NCBI GenBank assembly: GCA_020848545.1
Contig: JADLHZ010000144.1
Span: 1 to 50,123, forward strand
Source: Deltaproteobacteria bacterium
GTDB taxonomy: Bacteria > Myxococcota > JADLHZ01
Direction of reading: 5' to 3'
DNA length: 50,123 nucleotides
Below, piece by piece: positions 25,068-36,575 of this stretch (positions within the stretch are counted from its first letter, which is position 1; the number at the start of each line of letters is the position of its first letter). Both the position numbers and the translations under genes were made by a program. The notes under the pieces were generated by a model. It had not been told where the DNA came from. It saw only the letters and a list, made by a program, of their open reading frames with translations, and searched no databases.

Positions 25068-26723
25068 TCACATCGCCGCGACCGAGCGACGTTCGCTCAA
25101 AGAAGGCCCCAGGGACTCGAAGTACTCGGCGTAGCGCGCGTCGGCGTCGTCGCCGAACAGGATCCGGCACGCTTCCTTCAAGCCGGCGGCGTCGCGCAGG
25201 TCCTCGTGCTTCGTCACCAACGCGATCTTCGAGCGGCGGCGCATGAAATCATCGAGCTTCGTGACCATCTCTCGGCGCGCGGCGTGCTCGATCTCGCAGC
25301 GGATGTACTCGGCGCCGTCGATCAGCACCTCGGCCATGCGCGGATCGGCGCGGATGTTCTCCAAGAGGCCGATCGCTTGGCCAGCATAGCGCCGCCAGAG
25401 CCGCGTGCTCAGGAGCTCGCTCGACTTCGGCGACGTGAGCTTGTCGAGCTCCATGAGCCGCGCTTGGTGGAAGAACTCCTCGCGTATCTCGGGCGCCGGC
25501 TCGCCGTACCAGCGCCGCGACGCAAACGGCGGCTCGAGGCCGAGGCGCGTCACTTCGTCGCAGATCTCTTCGCCAACGTTCAGACAGTCGGTGAGCTTGC
25601 CGCCGAAGACGCTGATGTGCGCCTGATCCGTGCTGGTCTCGATCGCGTGCTTCCTGCTGAGCTGCAGCCAGTCGTTCTGCGCCTGCGACGCGCGCGAGAC
25701 GACCAGCGGCCGCACGCCGCAGCGCTCGGCGATGATGTCGCTCGTCGTGAGCGGCGAAGCGAGCGCGAGCCGCTTGTTGATGTTGTCGAGCACGAACGCG
25801 CGATCTTGGTCGGTGATCGCGACCTCGGGCGCCTCCACACGCGTGTCGGTCGTGCCGATGCACGTGCGCGGGCCCATCGGGATCACGAAGAACAAGCGCC
25901 CATCGTCGGCGAAGAAGGTGAGGACGCGCCGGTGCGCGGTGAGCCGCCGTACGATGATGTGGATACCCTTGGAGAAGACGTGCTTGTGCTTGGTCCCGAC
26001 GCCGCTCGCGACGTTGTGCGTGTCGACCCACGGCCCGCAGGCGTTGACGACGACGCGCGAGCGAACCACGAGCTCTCTTTCACGCATCACGTCGCGCGCG
26101 CGCGTGTGCCAGAGCTGGCCGTCGCCGCCGGTCGTGCGCGTGCCCCCGAGCGACTCCGTGTAGTTCGCGGCGACGCAGCCGTAAGACAACGCCGAGCGCA
26201 CGAAGTTGAAGACGAAGCGCGCGTCGGTGTCGTGCAAGTAGGCGTCGGAATACTCGAAGCCGCCGTCGAGCCCGTCGCGCGCGATGATCGGCTCCTCTTT
26301 CGCGATGTCGTCGAGCGAGAGCAGGCGCGGTCGGTCGGTGAAGGCGTTGCCCATGAGCCAATAGAGCCAGCCGCCCGCGTACAGCTTGAAGCGCGAGTGC
26401 CGGAAGGTCTTCGAGTGCGCCATGTAGAAGCGGATCTCTTGCACGGTCGACGGATACGCGCGGATCAGTCGGTTGCGCGACATGCACAGCTTGCGCACCA
26501 GGCCGAGCTCGAAGGTCTCCAGGTACTTGATGCCGCCCCAGGCGAGGTTCGACGAGTGCTGCGAGGTCTCGCCAGCGAAGTCGCCGCGATCGATCAGCGC
26601 CACCTTCAGGCCGCGCGCGGTCAACGCCGCCGCCGCCACCGCGCCGTTGATGCCGCCGCCGATGACGAGCACGTCGAAGATTTGCGTGCCGAGCTTTTGC
26701 AAGTTGGTCTGGCGCAGCTTCAT
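25068..26723 (-). CDS. glpD: FAD-dependent glycerol-3-phosphate dehydrogenase
   Basis: A 551-residue glycerol-3-phosphate dehydrogenase that oxidises G3P to dihydroxyacetone phosphate and passes electrons to quinones. LVIGGGINGA is the FAD-binding Rossmann site; DFAGETSQHSSNLAWGGIKYLE corresponds to the conserved GlpD active-site segment, and GPRTCIGTTDT and GGKLTDC are further conserved motifs. No membrane helix is visible, consistent with peripheral membrane attachment. It is monocistronic by context, with no glycerol kinase or facilitator nearby, so glpD serves lipid or glycerol metabolism in general. It is divergent from the M3 peptidase gene with only 25 bases between start codons. Confidence 0.93.
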   Translation of the reverse strand: MKLRQTNLQKLGTQIFDVLVIGGGINGAVAAAALTARGLKVALIDRGDFAGETSQHSSNLAWGGIKYLETFELGLVRKLCMSRNRLIRAYPSTVQEIRFYMAHSKTFRHSRFKLYAGGWLYWLMGNAFTDRPRLLSLDDIAKEEPIIARDGLDGGFEYSDAYLHDTDARFVFNFVRSALSYGCVAANYTESLGGTRTTGGDGQLWHTRARDVMRERELVVRSRVVVNACGPWVDTHNVASGVGTKHKHVFSKGIHIIVRRLTAHRRVLTFFADDGRLFFVIPMGPRTCIGTTDTRVEAPEVAITDQDRAFVLDNINKRLALASPLTTSDIIAERCGVRPLVVSRASQAQNDWLQLSRKHAIETSTDQAHISVFGGKLTDCLNVGEEICDEVTRLGLEPPFASRRWYGEPAPEIREEFFHQARLMELDKLTSPKSSELLSTRLWRRYAGQAIGLLENIRADPRMAEVLIDGAEYIRCEIEHAARREMVTKLDDFMRRRSKIALVTKHEDLRDAAGLKEACRILFGDDADARYAEYFESLGPSLSERRSVAAM

Positions 26724-26748
26724 CGTTCTATTTTATACCCCCTCCACC
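26724..26748. promoter_or_regulatory. very short divergent promoter region with near-symmetric TATTTTATA
   Basis: Only 25 bases separate the ATGs of glpD (minus) and the M3 peptidase (plus). In its middle is TATTTTATA (26729-26737), which reads TATAAAATA on the other strand. Thus each strand has a -10-like box close to its own start codon, giving leaderless or very short-leader messages. A -35 for the peptidase may be TTGGTC at 26704, 19 bases before. No ribosome-binding site is well placed. Confidence 0.45.
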
Positions 26749-28776
26749 ATGCTCATTTCCATCTTCGCCCTCCTGGTCTCCGTCGACGCTGCTCCGCTCG
26801 AATCCGCCTTCAAGCCAGACGAGATCACCGTCGCCTGCGAACGCATCGAGAAAGTGAACGAGACGAAGCTCAGCGAGATCGTCGCGGTGCCGAACGACAA
26901 GCGCACCTTTCAGAACACCGTCCTCGCCATCGAGAACGCGAGCACCGACTACTACGACGCCGTCAGCCGCATCACGTTCATGAAGGAGGTGCACGAAGAT
27001 CCTGCCGTGCGCGCGGCCGCGGCGAAGTGCGAGGAGCGCAGCGGCAAGTACCTCGTCAACGTCGGCGCCCGCAAGGACCTGTACCTGGCGATGAAGGCTT
27101 ATCTCGATGACGCGGGAAAGACCGACACGCTCGATCCGCAAGACAAGCGCCTGATCGACGTGACGATGCGCGACTTCAAGAAGAACGGCCTCGAGCTCAG
27201 CGACAAGGATCGCGACAAGCTCATCGGCCTGCGCTCGCGCCTGACCACCTTGCAGACGAAGTACTCGCACAACTTGGACGAGTCGAAGCTGCAGCTCGAA
27301 GTCACGAAAGAAGAGCTCGACGGGCTGCCGGAAGCGTTTATCGCGCGCCTGAAGCCGGCGAAGAACCCGAAGAAGCTCGTCGTGACCACGCAGTACCCGG
27401 ATTACTTCCCCGTGATGGAGAACGCCAAAAAGGAAGCGATACGGAAGAAAATGCAGATCGCGTTCATGAGCCGCGGCGCCAAGGAGAATACGAAGCTCCT
27501 CGAGGAAGCCGTGAAGATCCGTTCCGAAGCTGCACGCTTGCTCGGCTACACGACGCACGTCGACTTCGTGACCGCGGATCGGATGGCGAAGAGCGCGACC
27601 AACGTCGAGCAGTTCGAGAACCGCCTGCGCGAAGGTTTGAAGCCGCGCCTGAGCGCCGAGAACGAGAAGCTCCGCGCGCTGAAGGCCGAAGAGACCAAGC
27701 AGAAGAACCCGAAGCTCTTCTCGTGGGACTGGCGCTACTACCTGAACCAGATGAAGAAGAAGGACTACGCGCTCGACGACGAGGCGATCCGCCAATACTT
27801 CCCGGCCGACAAAGTCTTCGCCGGCATGTTCGAGGTCTACGCGACGCTCTTCGGCGTGAAGATGGCCGAGGTGCCGGGCGCCAAGGTCTGGTCGAAGGAA
27901 GGCGTCAAGCTCTACGAAGTGAAGGATGCGAAGAGCAACGCGCCGATCGCGAAGTTCTACGTCGACCTCTACCCGCGCGAAGGCAAGTACGGCCACGCCG
28001 CGTGCTTCCCGCTCGGCCTCGCGCGGCAGACGGGCGAGGGCTATCAGATCCCGATGAGCGTGCTCGTCACGAACTTCAATCCGCCCAAAGACGGCAAGCC
28101 CGCGTACTTGAGCGTCAACGAAGTGACCACGCTCTTTCACGAGTTCGGTCACGTGATGCACGCGTCGCTGACGACCGCCAAGTACGCCGCGCTCGCCGGC
28201 ACCAACGTCTCGACCGACTTCGTCGAGGCGCCGTCGCAGATGCTCGAGAACTGGGTGTTCCGCCCCGAAGTCTTGGCGAAGATCAGCGTCGATCCTGCGG
28301 ACGCGACGAGAGCCATGCCCGAGGATCTCGCCAAGCGCATCATCGAGGCGCGCAAGTTCGACGCCGGCATCAAGTACAGCCGGCAGGTCTTCTTGGGCAC
28401 CTTCGACTTCAAGATCCACACGGGCAGCGGCAAGGTCGACACCGATAAGGTCGCCAAGCAGCTGTGGAAGGAGATCATGGGCACCGAGCAGGATCGCAAG
28501 GAGCGCTTCAGCGCGAGCTTCGGCCACATGATGGGCGGCTACGACGCCGGTTACTATGGTTATCTTTGGAGTGAAGTCTTCGCCGCCGACATGTTCACCC
28601 GCTTCGAGAAGGAGGGCGTCTTGAACCCGTCGGTCGGCCGCGCTTATCGCGACACGATCTTGGCCAAGGGGCGCAGCGAGGAAGCCTCGGCGCTGCTCGA
28701 GCAGTTTCTTGGCCGAGCGCCCAATGAGTCGGCATTCTTAGAGGGCTTGGGGATACAAGGAGCAGCCAAGAAGTGA
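26749..28776 (+). CDS. exported M3-family oligopeptidase
   Basis: A 675-residue zinc oligopeptidase of the thimet/oligopeptidase A family. HEFGHVMH (His464, Glu465, His468) is the HExxH site, and EAPSQMLENW supplies the downstream Glu. The family's KFYVDLYPREGKYGHAACF segment precedes it. The N-terminus (MLISIFALLVSVDAAPLES) is a signal peptide, so it is probably periplasmic and trims short peptides. The start at 26749 is used; a frame going back to 26473 overlaps glpD. The TGA overlaps the next gene's GTG (GTGA), so the two are coupled. Confidence 0.93.
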   Translation: MLISIFALLVSVDAAPLESAFKPDEITVACERIEKVNETKLSEIVAVPNDKRTFQNTVLAIENASTDYYDAVSRITFMKEVHEDPAVRAAAAKCEERSGKYLVNVGARKDLYLAMKAYLDDAGKTDTLDPQDKRLIDVTMRDFKKNGLELSDKDRDKLIGLRSRLTTLQTKYSHNLDESKLQLEVTKEELDGLPEAFIARLKPAKNPKKLVVTTQYPDYFPVMENAKKEAIRKKMQIAFMSRGAKENTKLLEEAVKIRSEAARLLGYTTHVDFVTADRMAKSATNVEQFENRLREGLKPRLSAENEKLRALKAEETKQKNPKLFSWDWRYYLNQMKKKDYALDDEAIRQYFPADKVFAGMFEVYATLFGVKMAEVPGAKVWSKEGVKLYEVKDAKSNAPIAKFYVDLYPREGKYGHAACFPLGLARQTGEGYQIPMSVLVTNFNPPKDGKPAYLSVNEVTTLFHEFGHVMHASLTTAKYAALAGTNVSTDFVEAPSQMLENWVFRPEVLAKISVDPADATRAMPEDLAKRIIEARKFDAGIKYSRQVFLGTFDFKIHTGSGKVDTDKVAKQLWKEIMGTEQDRKERFSASFGHMMGGYDAGYYGYLWSEVFAADMFTRFEKEGVLNPSVGRAYRDTILAKGRSEEASALLEQFLGRAPNESAFLEGLGIQGAAKK

Positions 28777-29690
28777 TCGCAGTCAACGACACCGTGATCC
28801 ATCGCATGGCGGGAGAGCGCGTCTTCGGGCCCGGTCGCGACCGCCATTTTCATCTCGACCAGTTCGTCGCGTCCGTCGGCGGCGTGCCGATGGCGTTCTT
28901 CGACGACGGCCCGCGGGACGGAGAGGTCATCTTCTTCACCCACGGCCTCGCCGGCAACGTGACGCACTGGGTGCACATCGCGCCCGGGTTCGTCGATCGC
29001 TACCGCGTGGTCGGGGTCGACCTGCCGGGGTGTGGCGAAACGCCCCCGCTCGCCAGCGGCTACTCGATCGAGGCCTACACGGAGCAAGTGCTCGGCCTGC
29101 TCGACTTGCTCGACATCGAGAAGGCGTACTTCGTCGGCCACTCGCTCGGCGGCATGGTGTCGATGGAGCTCTACGGCAAGGCCAAGGAGCGCGTGCGGGG
29201 CATGCTGCTCGTCGGTTCGGCCGGATTCATGCCGGTGCCGAAGCCTGCGCGCGCGGTCGGCAAGCTGATCTTGCGTGAAGGCTTGCTGAAGACCTTGCTC
29301 CCTCGGGTTTGGCAAAGCATCTTGGGCACGGTGTTCGAACGGGACAACGAATATACGCGCCAGTTCAGGCAGTCGATTGCCGACACTTACGATCCCGTGG
29401 CGGACGTGGCGCCCATTGCGGCGGTGATGAGCGGGCTGAAGCAGGACTTTCTCTATCGCAATTACGAGTCGATGCTCGACGATCTCCAGGTGCCGCTGCA
29501 CCTGATGTGGGGACAGAAAGATCGGCTGACGCCCGCGGCGCTTCTGCCACGGCTCGCGGCGCGCTCAGAGCACATTCGTGTGGAGCTCGTCGCCGAGTGC
29601 GGTCACATGCCGATCATCGAAACGCCGCACCTCGTCGTGCAGGCAGTGGAGCGATTGATTCGTGAGACCCGTCGAAGCGCACGGTCGTAA
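28773..29690 (+). CDS. alpha/beta hydrolase
   Basis: A 305-residue alpha/beta-hydrolase fold protein: HGLAGNVTHW near residue 55 forms the oxyanion region, GHSLGG contains the nucleophile Ser124, GQKDRLTP carries the acid, and AECGHMPIIE the catalytic His. It resembles esterases and lipases of small substrates. No signal peptide. It starts with GTG overlapping the M3 stop and has AAGGAG upstream. The next gene encodes an acyltransferase, so a role in lipid turnover is plausible. Exact substrate is unknown. Confidence 0.88.
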   Translation: MIAVNDTVIHRMAGERVFGPGRDRHFHLDQFVASVGGVPMAFFDDGPRDGEVIFFTHGLAGNVTHWVHIAPGFVDRYRVVGVDLPGCGETPPLASGYSIEAYTEQVLGLLDLLDIEKAYFVGHSLGGMVSMELYGKAKERVRGMLLVGSAGFMPVPKPARAVGKLILREGLLKTLLPRVWQSILGTVFERDNEYTRQFRQSIADTYDPVADVAPIAAVMSGLKQDFLYRNYESMLDDLQVPLHLMWGQKDRLTPAALLPRLAARSEHIRVELVAECGHMPIIETPHLVVQAVERLIRETRRSARS

Positions 29691-29706
29691 GAAGGAGCCC
29701 TACGAC

Positions 29707-30585
29707 ATGAACGCGCCGATGCCGAGCGTGGCAGAGGTGTGGCAGCGCATCATGAGCGGGCCAGAGCCGCGCATCGGCGACGTCGACATGGACGCGGTGC
29801 GCATCGTGCACCACTACCTGGATCCGATGTCGAAGTATTTTCGCTACGAAGCGCGTGGCCTGGAGCGCATCCCGAAAGAGCACACGCTCGTCGTTGCCAA
29901 CCACTCCGGCGGCAAGCTGCCGATCGACATGTTCCTCTTCGGCCACGCGTGGTTCAACCACTTCCGTTTTCAGCGCGGCATCTTTCCGTTGCTCCACGAC
30001 GTGCTCTTCTCCGCGCCGCCTTTGCGGCGATCGTTCAGGCGCTTGGGGTGCATTCCGGCCCATCCGAAGAACGCGCGCGTCGTCCTCGACATGGGTGAGA
30101 GCGTGCTCGTCTTGCCCGGCGGCGACTACGAGACCTTTCGGCCGTACAGCGAGCGCTACAAGGTCGACTTCGGGCGGCGCACCGGCTTCATCGACGTGGC
30201 GATGAGGGCGCACGTGCCGATCACGCCGCTCGTGACCATCGGCAGCCACGAGATCTTCTTCGTGCTGACGCGCGGCGAGCGCTTGGCGAAGTGGTTCGGC
30301 ATGAAGGCCTTGTTTCGCTACAACGCGTTCCCGATCATTTTCGGCTTGCCCTTTGGGCTCTACTTCGGCCCGGTGCCGTCGCCGTTTCCGCTGCCGTCGA
30401 AGATGGTGTCCGAGGTGATCGAGCCGATCTATTTGCACAAAGAGGAGGCCGATCACCGCGCCTACGACGAGGGCGACCTCGAGCACACGCACGCGCGGCT
30501 CGAGATGCAGCACGTCGTCGTCAAGCGCATGCAGGAAGCGATGACCCGCTTGGCCGCCGAGCGCAAGCTGCCGATCATCGGCTGA
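29707..30585 (+). CDS. lysophospholipid acyltransferase-family protein
   Basis: A 292-residue protein of the PlsC-like acyltransferase superfamily, closest in pattern to the diacylglycerol/monoacylglycerol-type branch: VVANHSGGKLPIDMF holds the His and Asp that usually appear as NHxxxxD, but here with a longer spacing (N-H-S-G-G-K-L-P-I-D), and VLPGGDYE is the phosphate-binding block. RYNAFPIIFGLPFGLYFGP looks like a membrane-surface hydrophobic segment. The ATG (29707) follows AAGAAGGAG. It probably acylates a glycerolipid or glycerophosphate. The hydrolase upstream is co-transcribed. Confidence 0.8.
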   Translation: MNAPMPSVAEVWQRIMSGPEPRIGDVDMDAVRIVHHYLDPMSKYFRYEARGLERIPKEHTLVVANHSGGKLPIDMFLFGHAWFNHFRFQRGIFPLLHDVLFSAPPLRRSFRRLGCIPAHPKNARVVLDMGESVLVLPGGDYETFRPYSERYKVDFGRRTGFIDVAMRAHVPITPLVTIGSHEIFFVLTRGERLAKWFGMKALFRYNAFPIIFGLPFGLYFGPVPSPFPLPSKMVSEVIEPIYLHKEEADHRAYDEGDLEHTHARLEMQHVVVKRMQEAMTRLAAERKLPIIG

Positions 30586-30672
30586 GCTTCCACTCTGACA
30601 GCTTGCCGCCACGCAGGGTCCCTTGACCGTGCCGGCGTGGGGTGCCCATCTTGCCGCGCGAAAGGATTCCAC

Positions 30673-31731
30673 ATGCTGCTGCAACGCTCGCTCGTCCTCG
30701 CCTCGCTCTTCGCCGTCGCTTGCTCGAACGGAGGCGCGAAGGCGAACGTCGAGAGCGCCGTCGCGTTGTCGACGCAGGATCCGAGCACCACCGTCGCCAC
30801 GATCGGCGCGGACAAAGTGACCGCCGGCGAGGTCGACACCGTCGCCAAGGACAAGCTGAAGAAGCTGAACCAGGACTACACGAAGCAAGTCTACGAGGCG
30901 CGGCGCGCGGCGATCGAAGAGATCATGATCAAGCGCATCGTCGGCGGCGAAGCGAAGAAGGCGAACCAGGACGAAGAGGCGTATATCCGCGGCCTCGTCG
31001 AAGCGCAGGTGAAGGCGCCGCCGGACGCCGAGGTGAAAAAGTTTTTCGATGAAAACCAGGATAAAATGCGCGGCGCCACCTTCGACCAGATCAAGCCGCG
31101 CATCAGCGACTACTTGATGAACCAGAAGCGCCAAGAGACGGCGCAGAAGATCGTCGAGGACCTGAAGAAGAAGGCGAACGCGCAGGTGCTCTTGAAGGAG
31201 CCGGAAGAGGAGCGCTTCACCGTCGAGGCGGTCGGCCCGAGCAAGGGCCCGGCGAGCGCCAAGGTGACCATCGTCGAGTTCTCGGACTTCCAATGCCCGT
31301 ACTGCAGCAAGGCCACCGAGACCGTCGAGCAAGTGATGAAGCAGTACGAAGGCAAGGTGCGGCTCGTGTTCCGCGACTATCCGCTGCCGTTCCACGACAA
31401 GGCGCAGAAGGCCGCCGAGGCCGGGCTGTGCGCGAACGCTCAGGGCAAGTTCTGGGCGATGCACGATCACATGTTCAAGAACCAAGCGGCGCTCGACGTC
31501 GAGGCGCTGAAGAAGGCGGCCAAGACGCAGGGGCTCGACCAGAAGAAGTTCGACAGCTGCCTGGACGGCGGCGAGTTCGCCAAGACCGTTCAGGACAACA
31601 TGAAGGCGGGCCAAGCGGTGGGCGTCAACGGCACGCCGGCGTTCTTCATCAACGGCCGCATGCTCTCGGGCGCGCAGCCGATCGAGAAGTTCAAGAGCGT
31701 CATCGACTCGGAGCTGGCGTCGGCGAAGTAG
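30673..31731 (+). CDS. lipoprotein with SurA-like N-domain and DsbA-like thioredoxin domain
   Basis: A 352-residue lipoprotein (signal ending FAVAC, Cys17). Residues about 40-185 are charged helices like the N-terminal domain of SurA chaperones. The C-terminal half is a DsbA-like thioredoxin fold: FSDFQCPYCSKA with the CPYC active site (Cys208, Cys211) and the cis-Pro loop GTPAFFING. It probably catalyses disulfide formation or folding in the periplasm while tethered to a membrane. This fusion is known in Myxococcota and related bacteria. It has an AAAGGA site upstream of the ATG. Gap 30586-30672 holds no obvious gene. Confidence 0.9.
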   Translation: MLLQRSLVLASLFAVACSNGGAKANVESAVALSTQDPSTTVATIGADKVTAGEVDTVAKDKLKKLNQDYTKQVYEARRAAIEEIMIKRIVGGEAKKANQDEEAYIRGLVEAQVKAPPDAEVKKFFDENQDKMRGATFDQIKPRISDYLMNQKRQETAQKIVEDLKKKANAQVLLKEPEEERFTVEAVGPSKGPASAKVTIVEFSDFQCPYCSKATETVEQVMKQYEGKVRLVFRDYPLPFHDKAQKAAEAGLCANAQGKFWAMHDHMFKNQAALDVEALKKAAKTQGLDQKKFDSCLDGGEFAKTVQDNMKAGQAVGVNGTPAFFINGRMLSGAQPIEKFKSVIDSELASAK

Positions 31732-31762
31732 GCGCGTCCCGCGAGCGCGATGGCGCCGTCGC

Positions 31763-31791
31763 TTGATTCTTCGCACGGGTGCTCCTAAGAC
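31763..31791 (+). promoter_or_regulatory. candidate sigma-70-type promoter of aconitase
   Basis: TTGATT (31763-31768), a 17-base spacer and TAAGAC (31786-31791) lie just upstream of the acnA ATG at 31803. The predicted start site would give a leader of only a few bases. The pattern is similar to the candidate tRNA promoter at 49203. Confidence 0.5.
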
Positions 31792-31802
31792 CCGTAGCCC
31801 TC

Positions 31803-34502
<2,700 letters not shown>

Positions 34503-34521
34503 TTTCGGGTATGCTCTTTGG

Positions 34522-35073
34522 GTGGCGACGATCACCCGCTTCGCAGCGCTCCTCGGACATCTGCCCGTGTTTCGTGGCTTGAACGATCTCGAAGCCGGTG
34601 AGATCGCCGCGTTGATGCACCTCGAGCAGAAGCCGGCCGGCGCCGTGCTCTGCAAAGAAGGCGAGGCTGGCGACGCGATCTTCGTGCTCGAGACCGGCGT
34701 CGCCGTCGCGTCGAAGAAGACGGCGCAGGGCGACGAGCAGGAGCTCGCGACGATCGAAGCGCCGAGCGTCATCGGCGAGCTCGCGTTGATCGACGGTGCG
34801 GCGCGATCGGCGACGGTGCGCTTGAAGACCGCGGCGCAGGTGTATCGGATCAGCGTGAAGGACTTCGACGCCTTGCGCGCGAAGTTTCACCCGGGCGCGT
34901 ACAAGGTGATGCGCAACCTGGCGTTGATGCTGTGCGAGCGGCTGCGTGACACCAACGAGCGCGTCTCCGAGTTCTACGCGAACCCGGAGGCCTCGCTGCA
35001 GGCGATGCAGAAGCGGCAGAAGGAGCTGTGGGCGAAGCGCCAGGCCGCGGCGGCTCAGGGAGCGCCCAAGTGA
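34522..35073 (+). CDS. cyclic nucleotide-binding-domain protein 1
   Basis: A 183-residue single cNMP-binding domain: LPVFRGLNDLEAGEI, EGEAGDAIFVLETG and IGELALIDGAARSATV, the last being the phosphate-binding cassette with its conserved Arg. The C-terminal tail is a charged helix (QKRQKELWAKRQAAAA), and there is no DNA-binding domain, so it is not a CRP-type transcription factor. The start is GTG (34522), 19 bases after the acnA stop. It overlaps the next cNMP gene by four bases (GTGA). Ligand not determined. Confidence 0.9.
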   Translation: MATITRFAALLGHLPVFRGLNDLEAGEIAALMHLEQKPAGAVLCKEGEAGDAIFVLETGVAVASKKTAQGDEQELATIEAPSVIGELALIDGAARSATVRLKTAAQVYRISVKDFDALRAKFHPGAYKVMRNLALMLCERLRDTNERVSEFYANPEASLQAMQKRQKELWAKRQAAAAQGAPK

Positions 35074-35675
35074 GCGCACCGCCGATCCCGATCGAGAAGC
35101 AGGTGCAGTTTCTGAAGCACGTAGCGCTCTTCAAAGGCCTCGGCGACGGCATGATCGCGGTGCTCGCGTCGGTGATGCAGATGCGTAAGCAGAAGAGCGG
35201 CACGCTCATCTGCGAAGAAGGCGGGCCGGGCAACGCGTGCTTCATCTTGGCGAGCGGCCAAGCAGAGGTGTTCACCGGCAAGGCGCCGAGCGAGCAGATG
35301 ATCTGCACGCTGAACTACACGTCGATCGTCGGCGAAGTGGCCTTGATCGACGGCAAGCGGCGGAGCGCGTCCGTGCGCTGCAAGGGCGACGTCACCTACT
35401 TCGTGCTGATGCGCGACGAGTTCGAGCGCATGGTGAACGGGGGCAATCAGGCCGGGCTGCGCTTGCTCGACAACCTCACGCGGATGCTCGCGTCGCGCGT
35501 GCGCAGCGTGAACCAGAAGTACGCGGACATCTTTTCGCAGTCGGGTGAGACGATCGCGAAGCTGAACGAGAAGATGAAGGCGCTGCAGGCGACGGTCGAA
35601 GGCGAAGGCGAGGCGGCCGAAGACGGCGAGGACCTGATGAAGATGATCGGCTACAAGGACGGGCGCACGACCTAG
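35070..35675 (+). CDS. cyclic nucleotide-binding-domain protein 2
   Basis: A 201-residue paralogue of the previous protein, with LKHVALFKGLGDGMI, EEGGPGNACFILASG and VGEVALIDGKRRSASV (phosphate-binding cassette). A coiled helix follows (IAKLNEKMKALQATVEGEGE) and ends in an acidic tail. The GTG at 35070 has GGGAG upstream and overlaps the stop of the first gene. Two tandem cNMP proteins without output domains suggest they act through partner proteins. The convergent LpxL-type gene ends three bases downstream. Confidence 0.9.
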   Translation: MSAPPIPIEKQVQFLKHVALFKGLGDGMIAVLASVMQMRKQKSGTLICEEGGPGNACFILASGQAEVFTGKAPSEQMICTLNYTSIVGEVALIDGKRRSASVRCKGDVTYFVLMRDEFERMVNGGNQAGLRLLDNLTRMLASRVRSVNQKYADIFSQSGETIAKLNEKMKALQATVEGEGEAAEDGEDLMKMIGYKDGRTT

Positions 35676-35678
35676 CCC

Positions 35679-36575
35679 TCATGGCAACGGCGGCTTCCCG
35701 TCCGGCTGCACCTTCCAGCGTCGATGCAACCACAGCCACTGCTCGGGATGCTCGCGCACCGCCGCCTCGATCAACGACGTATAGCGCTGCGTATTGTGCA
35801 CGACGTCCGCGTGCGGATCGTCGCTCGCCACGAACTCCCACTCGAGCGGCGGCAGGATCTTCGTGTAGTGCGTGCCGTCCGGCCGCCGATGCGTGAAGCA
35901 CACGACGACCGCCGCGCCTGTTCGCTTCGCCAACACCGCCACGAGATCCAAGGTACACGCCGGCTTGCCGAAGAACTGCACGAACACGCCCTTGTCGGCC
36001 GCCATGTTCTGATCGAGCACGATGGCGACGCCTTCGTTGTTCTTCAGCGCCTGGAGCATCTGCTTCAGCCCGCCTTGGCGCCGCTTCGCGCTGATCTGCT
36101 TGAGCCCGCTGCTCTCCCGCAGCGAGATCCACAGCTTGTTCGCGCTCTTGTTCTTGATGTCGCGCGCGACGATGTTCAGCTTCACGCCCATCAACGAATA
36201 GAGCACGCCCAAGAGCTCCCAGTTGCCGATGTGCGCGGTGACGATGAGCGTGCCTTTGCCGAGCGCGCGCGCCTTTTCGAAGTTTTCGAAGCCTTCGTGC
36301 GCGAACACCGGCGGCAGCGTCGTGCGCGGACCCTCTTGCGCGAGCTGGTGCAAGAGGCCGCCTTCGATCACCGTCGTCGCGAGGTTCTGGTAGCACGCCT
36401 TCAGCACGCGGCGGCGCTCCGCGGCCGACCAGTCCGGGAAGCACATGGCGAGCTGCCGATCGCCGAGGCGGCGGCGAATCCGCAGCACGTGGAAGATGAA
36501 GGCGCCGACGAAGCGGCCGAGCCGCACGCGCGCCGGCTGCGACATCTTCGCGAAGAGCCAGACGAGAAAGCTCAT
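35679..36575 (-). CDS. LpxL/HtrB-type lipid A acyltransferase
   Basis: A 298-residue member of the lysophospholipid/lipid A acyltransferase family. VTAHIGNWELLG carries the HxxxxE catalytic motif, VLDQNM and FFGKPA are conserved in LpxL-like enzymes, and the C-terminal WLWLHRRWK is the family hallmark. The N-terminal helix likely anchors it in the inner membrane. It probably adds a secondary acyl chain to a lipid A precursor, but related enzymes acylate other lipids, so no symbol is given. It ends close to the convergent cNMP gene. Its ATG overlaps the stop of the AraC-type gene by four bases. Confidence 0.88.
   Translation of the reverse strand: MSFLVWLFAKMSQPARVRLGRFVGAFIFHVLRIRRRLGDRQLAMCFPDWSAAERRRVLKACYQNLATTVIEGGLLHQLAQEGPRTTLPPVFAHEGFENFEKARALGKGTLIVTAHIGNWELLGVLYSLMGVKLNIVARDIKNKSANKLWISLRESSGLKQISAKRRQGGLKQMLQALKNNEGVAIVLDQNMAADKGVFVQFFGKPACTLDLVAVLAKRTGAAVVVCFTHRRPDGTHYTKILPPLEWEFVASDDPHADVVHNTQRYTSLIEAAVREHPEQWLWLHRRWKVQPDGKPPLP

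Noticed and set aside
29614-31776. A 720-residue minus-strand reading frame
   Set aside because: Antisense to the hydrolase, acyltransferase and DsbA genes; composition is Arg/His/Leu-rich and without motifs.
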